NCBI GenBank assembly: GCA_001414345.1
Contig: LLCB01000054.1
Coordinates: 62,001 to 126,000 of the forward strand
Direction: 5' to 3'
DNA: 64,000 bases
Source of the DNA: Hymenoscyphus infarciens
Lineage: Eukaryota; Ascomycota; Leotiomycetes; Helotiales; Helotiaceae
Positions within the stretch are counted from its first letter, which is position 1. Each line of letters starts with the position of its first letter. A program made the translations under genes and the position numbers. The notes under the pieces are model-generated. The model was not told the origin of the DNA. It did no database searches and saw nothing but the letters and a program-made list of their open reading frames with translations. This document shows, piece by piece, positions 24,162 to 35,421 of the stretch.

Positions 24162-27100
24162 CTACTCAGCAGTCTTACTCCTCTTAGTCCTCAACTTCAT
24201 CAACAGATACACCATGGCATAACTGCTGATGACAAAGATGACACAGATCCCGGCGTCTCTCCATCCGTAAGTATATTCGAGCAGATTGACAGTCTTGAGA
24301 TAATCCGCACCAGTTCTGTACTGGCACACCTTACATCCAGTCGTGGCATCAGGATTCGTAAGATTCGAGAGAGATCCCGCACCATGCATATAATCGGCAA
24401 GATATTGAACACAAGTCTGTCCAGAAGGAGGATCGAAGATGGCAAATTCGGACAGCTTGCAGATGACAGGTGCATCGTGGACAGTAAACACCAACAGAGA
24501 ACCCATGAGGTAATTGAAGGGGTTAAGGTAATACAACCAGTATCTCCAGAACGGCGTGATGGCAACTATCTCGCAGTCAGTATTGCCCTTTCTAAAAGTA
24601 TGTTTGAGGAAAATGAAGCGGAGATAATGATATGATAGGGGAAGGTGTAGTGTCCGAGGAAATGGTGTCTCAATCCTCCCGAAACAACCTGAAAGAGGGA
24701 AAAAGAACTCAGAGATTACCCACCATATGGAACGAGGACACCGCAGAAGGATACAAGGACTCCGATGAGGAGAGGGTTGATGAGGGCGGCGAAGAGGGCG
24801 TTAGGTGCGTAGGCGGCAACAAACTGCCCGATACCTGTATACATGAACTCGTACATAAGCATGACGAAGAACACTGCGCCAGCTTTGCTCGAGTCGCTAG
24901 GAGCTCCTATGGTGTAGTACCAGCATACGAAATAAAGGACCGCACAGACGGCGAGGTATGGAAGTTCGGAAACGATGAGGCCTGTGACGAAGGAGACCCA
25001 GCTGTACATCTTGCTCTTTTTCTCTCTCGCTTCGTAAATGTCTCGACGATCGATAAAGACGGGCTGGAGTTGAGCAATGACACCGGGGGCGACGAAGATG
25101 AAGTTGAAGACTGTGAAAAGGCGAAGTTGAAGGTCGGCAATGCTATTGCCAATCATCCAGAATGAGAATCCATTGAACAGAGCAGAAAAGATGTGCAGTG
25201 CTGCTTTGTTGTTGATGTAATCTGTGTTACGCCAAATCGAAATGCTCATTCGTTGGGTGACAATTTTGATTTGACTGATCTCGGAGTTAGTATGGCCATC
25301 TTGCAAAGGTATGTATCACCAGGAGGGAGGGGGGAACAGGAGGGGGAAAGGGTTGTCTGGAAGGGGAATCTGGGCCTCGACCCTCCTAAAACAACCCGAG
25401 GGGGCAAAAGAACTTGGAGAACACCCACCTCCACATTGGCATGGAAAATTCAAAGCCATCATCCTTAGTCCCTGGTTCTTTGGCAGCTGCTTCGGTGATA
25501 ATTTGGTCCAATTCTTTGGTCATACTGTCGTGTTCAGGGGAGTTGAGCCAAACTTGGTTCCAATCCTTATGTCTGGAAAGCGGACCAGTAACCACATCTA
25601 TCATGTGCTCGGCAGGGTTGGCTTCGACGGGACAGGGTGCGTCGTTTCGTGCAAAGTAATCCTTGAGAATAGAGGAATTTTCGCCAATATCGCCGAAATA
25701 GACTGTCTTGCCTCCCTTGGCGAGAAGTAATAGACTGTCAAATTGTTGGAAGAGTACAGCAGATGGTTGATGAATCTATGACACATTAGCTTGTGTTTTG
25801 CTTGAGACTCCCTCACAGAGCGTGCTGGAATTCGTGACTGGTCAACAGCAGAATATTTCTGCTCTACCCCTTCCATGGTTCAACCGAGATTCGATAAATC
25901 AGTTCAATTATCCCAAAGTGTTGGGATAATCAAGTTTATGTTTTCGTTATTGTTTCGGAGATTTGGGACAGGGCTAGTGGGCTGAAGCACAAGCAAGAAA
26001 TCCTGCAGCCCTTGGTGCCCTCAGGACCAGGGACTTGTAGGGGAAAAGAAAACAAAGGATTACTCACTGTAACCAAAACTGCTTGGCCTACGTCAGCGAG
26101 TTTCCTCAAGAATCGTACAATGTTGAAAGCAGCTTGTCCATCAAGGCCAGAAGTTGGTTCATCGAGGAAAATAAGAATAGATGGCTTGGAAACAAGTTCG
26201 ACGCCAATAGTGACACGCTTTCTTTGTTCAACTGATAAACCAGCACCAGGAGTTCCAATGAGAGTGTTCTCAATATCGTGCATTTCTAGCAAATCAACGA
26301 TCGTGTCCACATATCGGAGTTTCTCGTCCTCGGGTGTAGTTCTTGGTTGGCGGAGGAGAGCTGAGAACTCAAGAGCTTCCCTTACAGTGGATAGAGGTTC
26401 GTGGACCTGCAGCAAATTAGCATTGGTATTTTGTGTGAGATGAAACGGCTGGGCGTGGAAAAGCATGCTCAGGATAGACACAAAAACTTGACAGTAAATA
26501 CGTCAGGTTGGTACCTGCCTAATTAACTCTCCTTTTAACTTTATCGGGCAATTCCAGCAGATCATCCTAAATGCTTAGGACGATTTAAGATTAACCTAGA
26601 CAGTTAGAACAATCAATTTCAATTGTCCCAAACTATCTAGGTCAAAAGTTTTGGATCTTCCAGAGAGTTTGAAGTGGCATCTTTTTACTGCCGCTTTTAA
26701 TGTTCACCGCGAGGCAGGTTCAAGAGCTATTGCCCGGCAAAACCAAGGATAAAAGAGAAAAAAACTCACATCAAGCTGCTCGCAGTAACCAGCGGATCGC
26801 TGGAAACTGACAGTGAGAGGCCGGCCATCAACCTGGATTGAACCTTTGACAGTACCATCAGTCTTGCGTTGAGCTAGCACATCCAATAGTGTGGTCTTTC
26901 CAGCTCCCGAGGAACCCATCAAGGCACCGAGTTGACCTGGTCTGACCCAACCTTGGACATCGTCCAGCAAGATACGAGGCCCAGATGGTGTTTGAACTGT
27001 GTAAGTGAGATTCTTCCAAGTGAATACAGAAGTGTTTTTGACCAGTGCCTCCTTGTTGACGTTAGTAAGCGTGTCTTCAGATGTTGAGCCGCCGCTTGAT

Positions 27101-29680
27101 CTAACGACAGGTCGTTCGTTCGTTGGCTGGGATTCCTCATCGGCTGGAACTGGTTTGTAGTGTTTCTGCTTCTCACGTGGAATCAAGAGAAACCCACTTT
27201 TACCACCGAGGGCGTCCCAGTTACAGGTGAAGTAAATAGTGATTGCAACATAGAATGCCCACCAAGCCCAGATGATTCCGAAATTTCGCCACAAGTTGTC
27301 ATAACTGTAGGAAAGAGAGGCGATATATTGATCTCCAGTGACAGATGTTGCTCCAGGTAAGGCTCCCCCAATTCCAGCACAGGCCTGGTGGACAAGGTCG
27401 GTATACTGAGGACCACTGGGAACAAGGTTTTGTGTGACACATGGAATGACTTTGTTGTGAAACTCGTTGGCCATGAGAGATTCGAACCCATAGGACATGG
27501 GATCAATCCAGTAAATCCAGACGAACCAAGGGTGCATTGCTGGTTTTGGGATCATGTAGCCGTTATACATGATAAATGCACTCACTATGAATCCAGAGAC
27601 CTTTGAAGCAGCATCGAAGGTCGGGAAAGCTGCACCAACTGCTCGGAAACATGCTGTCATTGCCATTGAGGTTGCGAAAAGAAAGATCCAGAACGTGAAG
27701 AAGGCTCCGGCTGTCTCTTTCAAGCCAACCATGAAGTATTCAACGAGGGCGAAATGACTAATTTGGAAAATGATGACGGGTATATCGGATGCGATCTGTG
27801 CTATACAGAAAGCCGCTGGATGATACAACGCGAACTGCTTGTGTTTGGCGAGAATGGGTCGACCATAGAAAGAATCAGTGACTAGAAATTGTTAGCAAGA
27901 ATAAAACGATAAACGAAATGTGCATTGCTCTCCGCCACCTTTACTCTTGAGTCTGCAAAGTAGTCTGAAACAACTGAGAAAATATTGTCCGAGAAAGTTT
28001 AGAAGAATTAGAAACTTGGTTTCTCGATTGTCCTGAACCTTCTCGGATAGTATATTCGATTGTTCCAAATGTCTCGTATAATCTTTGGTTTAAGTTGGTG
28101 CCGGAGATTTGGGGCTGGGTATGTTACGTACCTTCGGACATGGCGAGTAAACTGTTAAACAGCAATGATAAGAACAAAGCACCGCCTTTGAGAAATAGAC
28201 CCGCTGAAGTGTCAGGGGCGTTATAAAAGAGCGACCCAGATACCAAAGCCTGGACCAAAACCGAAACTTGCTTAATGATAAAGCTGCTTTTATCGCCCCA
28301 AATAACTTGATATTGGCGGGTCACACAGGTTTTGACTTGGGTAGTGAAGCTGACAGTCATTGGGGAGCTCGCAGGGAGGCTCTTGTGTTGTTCCTCACGA
28401 ACTCCGGCTCGGAAGTCTTCAGTTCGGGCGGTTGCCTCGCCTGTGTGGGGATAGTCGTACTCCGCCTCCATTTTGATCCTAATGTCTGATTGTTCGTAGG
28501 CCGATCTAATCTCGCGGGCTGTTTTTGGGAAACTGGATTCAAAGCCGGGTCGAATCTTTCTCTCCGAGGGTACAGTAACGCCGGTCAAAAAATCTGCCAC
28601 GTTGGCTCCGTCATCGCAGTGAAATCCGAGACCCTCCATAAAAGGCCTTGCTTGGTCCTGTGGTCCATAGTAAATCTGTTTTCCCTCATCGATAACCAAA
28701 ACCTTATCGAAGAGGTTGTAGATACCGTTCCCGGCTTGGTACAAAGTAAGAATCGAAGTTAAGCCAAAGATATCGGTCAATGCTCTGACTGCCTTGGCGT
28801 ACTCCAGTGCTGTGCTGGCGTCGAGACCTCGTGTGCTGTTGTCCCAACAAAATATACTTGCTCGGGTCGCAAGAGTCTCAATGATGCTGACTCTCTTTCT
28901 TTCTCCACCGGAAACACCTCGAACAAATTCATCTCCAACTTTGGTCTCGTGTGTGTGAGAGATGCCCATTGATTTCAAGAGGAATTTCCGGCTTTCCTGT
29001 TGAAAGTCCTTCGCGTTTGTCGAGTCTGATGGAAGGTTGAACGGCACCTTTAGCCTCGTTGCAAAATCGATCGTCTCTGCGACGGTGAGTGTGGAGTAGA
29101 AGATTTCGTCCTCTGTATTCATGACGATTTGTCCTCGGTATCGCGCTGCTTCTTTTGGATTCATGGACCCAAATGAAACATCTCCAGTGACTTCGGCATA
29201 TCCACCTCGCCTATTGGCGAGCATTTTGAGCAGCGTTGTGCAGCCAGCTCCAGGTCTTCCGAGTACCAAAAGCATCTCTCCTGGCTTCACACATCCATGG
29301 CTCTTGTCGATTATGGTCCTCATGGGTATCTTTTCTTTCCGATCACGCACGCCATTCATGAAGTTGAATTGCGATCCCACGTTCTCATTGATGGCAGCAT
29401 CGGCTCCAACTCCCAACACGGTCAAGTTGGTCCAGGTAACACCAAGTTTACGCCCCTTGACACCGTCCTTCTCGTCCTGGGCTTGACGGACCTTCAACTC
29501 TGGCATCATTCGCCAATCGCTGCCCATGTCTTCCCTCTCGTTCTCATCGTCTTCGTCATCGTGGGCTCGACTTTTCTTTCGTTCCGAAAAGTAGGAGGAA
29601 TTTGTGAGAACTCGTGTGATGATGTTTTCGCGAGGAGAGTGAACTACCGACTCGAAGCCCTCAGGCTCTTGGGCCGCCAT
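24162..29680 (-). CDS. PDR-type ABC transporter (ABCG, full size)
   Basis: Six exons: 29680-28132, 27881-26770, 26406-26068, 25775-25429, 25274-24724, 24565-24162; 1433 residues, standard for fungal PDR pumps in the order NBD-TMD-NBD-TMD. NBD1 has Walker [10 protein letters not shown] (~140; Cys for Lys, normal in this family), signature VSGGERKR and Walker [19 protein letters not shown]2 has Walker [10 protein letters not shown] (~838), the divergent signature LSVEQRKR, Walker [13 protein letters not shown] and H-loop IHQPSA (~1001). PDR signatures such as VTDSFYGRP and [16 protein letters not shown] loops are present. It is a plasma-membrane ATP-driven exporter of hydrophobic compounds such as fungicides or plant defence chemicals; the substrate is not predictable. 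All five introns are long (250, 363, 292, 154, 158 bp); see findings. The start is [11 protein letters not shown]; the frame extends upstream without need. Confidence 0.95.
24566..24723 (-). repeat. ABC intron 5, introner-like
   Basis: 158 bp intron. It shares with intron 4 the 5' block GTGGGT..TCTC..AGTTCTTTT, an inner block GGTTGTTT followed by GGAGG, and the 3' end ATACTGACTGCGAGATAG (intron 4: ATACTAACTCCGAGATCAG). Confidence 0.75.
25275..25428 (-). repeat. ABC intron 4, introner-like
   Basis: 154 bp intron resembling intron 5 along its 5' ~60 bases and its last ~19 bases. The acceptor used here is ATCAG at 25275, which restores the family sequence [11 protein letters not shown]; a TACTAAC branch point lies just upstream. 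Confidence 0.75.
25776..26067 (-). repeat. ABC intron 3 with dispersed repeat, copy D
   Basis: 292 bp intron. Reading the minus strand it holds CCCAAATCTCCG, then GATTATCCCAACACTTTGGG with the perfect hairpin ATTATCCCAA..TTGGGATAAT, and GTCACGAATTCCAGC, the last shared with the 45.8 kb copy. The first ~25 bases (GTGAGTAATC, then TTCTTTTCCC) also resemble introns 4 and 5. Confidence 0.7.
26407..26769 (-). repeat. ABC intron 2 with dispersed repeat, copy B
   Basis: 363 bp intron. Minus-strand order: AAAAGCGGCAGTAAA, GATAGTTTGGGACAATTGAA, GATTGTTCTAACTGTCTAGG, AAATCGTCCTAAGCATTTA, GGCAGGTACCAACCTG. The middle pair can fold into a hairpin of about 20 bp. The same blocks recur at 42.6-43.0 kb. 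Confidence 0.8.
27882..28131 (-). repeat. ABC intron 1 with dispersed repeat, copy C
   Basis: 250 bp intron with CCCAAATCTCCG and GATTATACGAGACATTTGG then AACAATCGAA on the minus strand, matching intron 3 in order and spacing. It also has paired GAGAAA..TTTCTCGG arms. Confidence 0.7.
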
Positions 29681-32600
29681 TGTGTTTGTCGAGGCTCCTG
29701 ATATATTAGATAGAAAAAGACGGAGACGATTGAAATTATGAGAGAAGAGCTGCCTAACACCAAACCCATAGAGAAGGGGGGGGAAACATATAATAAAGGA
29801 AAATGCAAAAAATATACAGACCAGCGCCGGATGACGCAAAATTAGAGATAAGCGGGGCAGCACGGTGCGTATCTCGCTGAGCGGGCAGTTAACGTGTCCG
29901 ACGCCCTGGAGATTATCCACATGGACTTTTCAGCAGGCGTGTTGTACTCGGTTTTGGCAGTTGCTGTGTCTCCCAAACCAGGGGGAAGTGCTTGGGAGAT
30001 CTTTCCGCTTCCGACTGTGGCGCCCATCGCGAGTATCCACCTAGTCTCCATACAAGGTGTTGTATCCACCTTAAATTGGGTCTACAGGGATAGGGGTTCG
30101 GGAGGTGGGTCAGGGCAGCTTGTAGCCAGCTAAGGTAGTGCGAGAGCTTAACCCCTGTGTGTGCTTGAATTCCAAAGTCCCTTGTTACCTACGGTAGGGG
30201 CGTTGGCGTTGGTGGTAAGTACGTGTAGAAACCCGACGGTAAAAACGACCCTGTCTTCAATGGTCACGTGCACCTTCTCAAACGGACAACAGCGTCGGGA
30301 CACACCTCACTTGCTGCCAAACCGAGTAGCAACTAGCCAGTCTTTGAGCCTCGAACTGTGGTGGGTCATAGAGTTGAAGGGATCGGCTTTGTGTGTAAGA
30401 CCGAAGTAGCGAAGGATGTTAAAAATAGGGGGCGGAGACCAATGAGGACAAGGCATTGGCTTATCATCTGGTGCAAATCAAAGGCCGCGTTTGTGGTTCT
30501 CAACGTTGAGTGACTGAGTTGCAAGATGTCTTGACGGCACCTCTTGACGGACAATTAAAAACACCGGATACCGCGTGCGCCTGAGGCACTCCAACCACCA
30601 CAGACCGTCGGGGCCGATAGCCGTTAACGGGGCCGATGTTAGTTCAAGGGACTACTCCACTTCTATTGGGCACATTAGATTGGTGGGATTAACGTGATTA
30701 AACTCCTTTCGTTAGTGTTGTTACTTTTCTCTTCTCCCTGGAAGCCTGGATTGGAGAATCATCAGTCTGGAGAAAACGACTCTCCGATTATTCGGCGCCG
30801 GCACCGACTTCGGCTAGCCCATCTACTTCTAGTCTTAGGTGCACCAGGCCACGACGCTTTCACTTAAACGGAAGTTCCCGGTTGATCTGGCCCTATCAAC
30901 GCTGGAGATCAGTTAGTTCTTTGCTAGTCTACATCCTAGGTTTGAAAACTATAGTAAATGGGATGATATACAGCACCATATTCACAAGACAGCCTCCCTA
31001 CGTCACCAGCTTGGACAAACGCATTCCATAAGCATAGTTTCACTCAACAGACTATTTCATATGAGCTGGCAGTGCGATGAACTTTGGATTTTCTACTTAT
31101 AAGGCGTATAAATAATAGATGCGGCTTCCGACAGGGGTATCGGCGCTTCGCACAATCAGGATCCCGATGACCTGGTTCTTCGTCAAGACAACCTCACCTA
31201 TACGCGCGGATTCGCTATGGATTCATAATCAAAGAACAGTCAAATCTAAAAAGGAAGGAACAACTGTCAAACTCTAGCGAATTAGGCAAATGTTAATTTC
31301 AAAAAGACGAACGAGGGGGGATACTTTGCGCTAAGTCTCTCTTTTAAGCGACCTACGCATTGAATGCTTTAACACAGGTGGCATATCAATCACTTTATCG
31401 CCAACTCACCGCTTTTCAGACCAAAGGACTCGCCATAGCAAGAGAAGTGAAAACGGAAGCAACAGAAATCGAAGCAGAAGTTCTTCAAGTGGGTGTCTTA
31501 TATCGATCCCTACCGAGTTTTGTTTTGTTCATCCGAAATAACATCGAGATCCAGGCCGGTCGGTGAAGACAAAAGTCCGGAGCTAGAGGTCTATCCACAT
31601 CGACAGATGTTTACCCTCAATCTCGAGGTACAGCAGTCGATAGCGCTAGCAGGGGTCCCGACTTTTAACTCCCCGCATCACAACAACAACGCAATTAAGA
31701 TTTGTAACAAAAACAAACTAAAACAAATGAGAAGGTTGTAGATAACTATCTACTGATGATTCTACAGTACTTTTGGAGAAAGGAAGTCTTCTGGATGCGC
31801 TTTGTGGATGCAACAGAGAGTTGAAATATCGTGTGACGGTCGACAGTATCGCCGTATTTTGATCTGAAAGGCTACTTCAGCCAATCTCCGAGGCTTGCAG
31901 GTCACATTTGCCAAATTTGTGCTGAAGGTTGTTGAGAGTGGGAACGCAAATTGCCTTTGATAGTGCGTTTTTATTGCCTTTTGGGGGCCAGCGATCTAAC
32001 AGAGCATATGAAACTCGCTGTTTCAAACAGCGAGTTACGTTGAATCTATGTTCTTATTACTATGAATGTTTTCGTTTTGCTATTTCCATTTTCATTTTCA
32101 TTTGCTATTTCCATTTTCATTTTTCATTTTCCGTCTTGCATCTCTGACTTGCATTGCGGGCTCGCAAAGTTACAATGTGTATGGGGAAATTTACGGAATA
32201 ACAATTGATATCACTTGTATCACTCGGATCATAGAGAGGCGTCAAGGCATGATATTGCAGGAGTCTCTAGTCTTGTTCTAGTCGTGACTGCATCACCATT
32301 CCAAGTTCTGCTAACAAGCCTCATGTGATTTCAAACTCTGAATCATGTGAAACAAGTTTCTTTGTTTCTGTTTTTAACATTTAGCATGTCGACTTTAATT
32401 GGGGCATACTTCTTTTTTACAAGAACTTGGAATTTCCCTGCCATAGTAGAGCACTAGAAGTGAAGCTATTCCCACTCTGCGATACGCCGACTCTGCTTTA
32501 TATAAACACATAGTCAAAACCAACAAGTAGCACTTGCTCTCCAAAGTAGAACGCAAGTAATTTGAGAACCAAACTGCAAAGATCCTTAGCCGTCATGATT

Positions 32601-33652
32601 TTCTTCCCACATGTCCCTCCGGTCTTACGCAAGCTCTACAAATAGCCACCCCCCAGTGTTATATTACTTTTCTCTTTCCTAGGCGGGTGTTGTGAGGCAT
32701 CTCTAAAAAATAAATTAACCGGTGTCATACCTGCATGTGATTTTTCCTCTGCTGCTATCGCCGAGTCAGCGATAATTGGGAAGAGCTTCGTAATCGCGAG
32801 GGCAGATGGTTGCGGGTGGTTGCAATTAAGATTAACATTTATATACATTGTCTCATTTTTGTCGACCTCGTGACTTGACAGGTTTTCACATGTCATCCAT
32901 ATGACCAGCTATTAGTCTGCGTAATACACAAGGTAACTCATTGCGCCATAGGGACCATAACGCAAAGGTTCACCCAAAATGACTACCGAACGGTATCCTT
33001 TTGACTAATAGCGCGTATATAGAACGGACGCTGTATATATCAGCCAGTCACGTGGCCCTGATATCACACACTGCATATGTTACCTGCGCGTGAGTAAGCC
33101 GTTAATTATTTTGCGAGTACGCTATCACCTATTTGCCAGTAAACTATAGCATACTCACGATATTTTTAGACTCACGTCGAGAGGTTGACTCACTCACATA
33201 TTGACAACTTACTCGATGCATTTATAGGTCACTTTTTAATAGGGCAAGTTCGGCGCTCCTGCTAAATCGCAACGAACTTAGTTTAGACTCATTTGCATGG
33301 TAATTTTCTATATCACAAGATACAACTCAATATGAATAGACGGTAGAACGATGCTATTCTTCATTGCGCGTGATTTTGGCGAAACCAAGACTTCCGTCGC
33401 TTCTTCTCTCGATATCATGTTAGTTTCCCTCTGAGGAGACTCAAGGAAATTTCCTCTCATTCGAAACTACCGGGTCCTGTTTTTACAGCTTTTTTTTCTC
33501 TTACTTCATCCACTAAAATCATCCAAAAGGCTGAAACGGTGTTCCCAGAGCATCGGCCCCTCCAGCTTGAGTTTTCAAACCGACCCGTTACAACTTTTCG
33601 ATAACACCTCGATTTTCACATGAGACCAGTAAAACCCGGCAGTTCCAAGTTC
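29681..33652. other. Intergenic, ~4 kb; ABC promoter and gene-poor DNA
   Basis: The first kilobase is the upstream region of the ABC transporter and is GC-richer, with no recognisable gene. The rest is ordinary-composition DNA with no protein I can identify. It holds the perfect palindrome at 32012-32036 and a T-rich tandem tract (TTTCCATTTTCA-type) at about 32080-32130. Several TGACTC/GAGTCA-like sites occur near 33060-33220, of unknown meaning. Confidence 0.5.
32012..32036. repeat. Perfect 12-bp-arm palindrome
   Basis: Arms AACTCGCTGTTT and AAACAGCGAGTT separated by a single C. Confidence 0.95.
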
Positions 33653-33864
33653 TACTATCCCCCCCCCTTAAGTATATGTAATCCCCACTTTGCGGGTCCT
33701 GTGTAATGTCAAAGCGCTGAGCCAATAAGCAGAGTCAAAGTCAAAAAATAGAATGGTAAAGAAGCTTCTATTGGCTAAACACCCTGACCTTACCAGGACT
33801 TTACACAGCCTCCCCCAGTCTCCACTCGACCCACTTTACAAATACTTAAGGGGGGGGGATAGTA
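33653..33864. mobile_element. MITE-like element with 23 bp perfect terminal inverted repeats
   Basis: The left end (33653-33675) and right end (33842-33864) are exact reverse complements: TACTAT, nine C, TTAAGTAT. If the outer TA is the target duplication, the element is 208 bp with termini CTATCCCC, as in Tc1/mariner-type MITEs. Inner symmetry continues imperfectly, for example GAGCCAATAAG on the left against CTATTGGCT on the right and GGTCCTGTG against CAGGAC. There is no coding capacity. Confidence 0.8.
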
Positions 33865-34854
33865 TTTAGCTTTCCTATTTCCAATCTTCCTCGATCCTTT
33901 AGAGAAAAGAGTTGTTACGATGTCCACCCAGAAAGGCCCAAAGGAACGATCCTTCCACTTTTCAGTCGAACCAACCACTCACAACTCTCGCATTTCACAT
34001 TACATAGAACAAGACTTTTTCCTCCCCCCGTAAACACTCACGACTCCAAAACCATCCGATGATGATTTTGAGGGCCCTTGACGCTCGAAAGCATAAGCAT
34101 ACATATTCTTGGTTTCAACGCTAGTCAGTATTTTGCCACTGCGTTGTTGACTTTTGCCTTTTAGCTTGTTGTTTCAAAACTGGTTAATAGTTTCGCAAGG
34201 CTTCCTTCTGGACTGCGATAGGAAGGATCAAGTACACGGAGGGAGCGAGGCTCGGGTCTGTTTACTTATTCAGGTTGCTGGGTGCGAGGTCATGTATTGT
34301 GACCTGTGGGTTTATCTGGCTCTCATTCATTTTTTGGCAAGGACAGAAGCTCCATATTTCCAAAGTGTAGTAGTATTGACATCTTCAGCGGTCACACTCT
34401 TATACTGAGACTAGTAACTATTAACCCTCGTTACTCAGGGACGAATACCATTTTGATTCGTTATTTTCTTGCTAGTTCAAAGATGTATGTATGTTGAAGT
34501 TAAGCTTACTCTTCAATGTATCGCCGATGGCAACGTTATCAATACTTCTCTTTTCAACGTGGAGACCATTTCCCGAATAAATGAATCTTTTTAATATTTT
34601 TTATTTTATTTTTATAAGCACATAGTTCACTATGCTTATCTATCGTTACAATTTCTACCCAAATATAAAAGAGTAAAAACACCAAAACTACGTGGGCAAG
34701 TATGATCGTATTATGTTCAAAACGCAGCATTAACACGATCGTTCGTCCTTCCGTTCTCCCCAGCCAACCATAAACCCCCCAAGCACCATTTTAAACAATC
34801 CAGAATCCAAAAGAGTAAACCTAAATCCACAAAAAGACATTACAGTATATCAAA
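33865..34854. other. Intergenic, 1 kb
   Basis: 3' flank of the secreted-protein gene, A+T-rich near 34560-34730. No gene recognised. Confidence 0.5.
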
Positions 34855-35421
34855 TCATTCCTCGTCATCCTCGAGATCTTCAAGTTCATCGGCAGCATCT
34901 TCGGCAGAAATTTCTCTCTTCTCGGTCTTGGTTCCGCCAGCAGCTGATCCGCCTGGCTTGACACTGATACCAACACCGGATCCGCCTTCGCCTGTACCGA
35001 GTTGGACTTCAGGACCAGTCGTCAAAGCGCCTGTAGCAAAACTCAGCGCTGCATTAAACCCGGCGAGATCACGCTTTGTAACAGGGACGGCAGCACCAAC
35101 CTCAACCTCATCCTCACGGGGCTTCACAGTGCGACCAATGCCGGCGCCATCTGCGAGTGCTGGAGCGGCGGACGCGATTCCGGCTTCTGCTGGAGTGGTT
35201 CGGGTGGCAGACTCGAGGCCCTTGGCGGCACCGGGACCTGATGCGGTAGCACCACTGAGAGTCTCCATCAATGCATTCGCCCCTTCTCCTCCGTTTCCGA
35301 ATGAGATCTCTCCATCACCGACTACCAACGCTGGGGAGTAGGCGCCAAGGTTGATGTTAAGAGGAAGGGCAACGACGGCCGTGGCGGAAAGAAGAGCGGC
35401 AAGGGCGAAGGAGTATTGCAT
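34855..35421 (-). CDS. Small secreted Ala/Gly-rich protein
   Basis: Single exon, 188 residues. An N-terminal signal peptide is clear (MQYSFALAALLSATAVVALP, cleavage near residue 19). The mature part is rich in Ala, Gly, Glu and Thr, has no Cys, and ends in an acidic tail (AADELEDLEDDEE). Dibasic sites PVTKR and TEKR could be cut by a Kex2-type protease in the Golgi. Two segments resemble each other (PALVVGDGEISFGNGGEG and GALTTGPEVQLGTGEGG), so there may be an internal duplication. The family is not recognised; a secreted or wall-associated role is inferred from the signal peptide only. It is divergent from the dioxygenase gene. Confidence 0.8.
   Translation of the reverse strand: MQYSFALAALLSATAVVALPLNINLGAYSPALVVGDGEISFGNGGEGANALMETLSGATASGPGAAKGLESATRTTPAEAGIASAAPALADGAGIGRTVKPREDEVEVGAAVPVTKRDLAGFNAALSFATGALTTGPEVQLGTGEGGSGVGISVKPGGSAAGGTKTEKREISAEDAADELEDLEDDEE

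Noticed and set aside
24632..25165. 177-residue acidic plus-strand frame
   Set aside because: Antisense of the ABC transporter; the minus-strand reading has clear family motifs.
29842..30133. Overlapping short frames upstream of the ABC gene
   Set aside because: Both strands are open over the same stretch and neither looks like protein; more likely promoter DNA.
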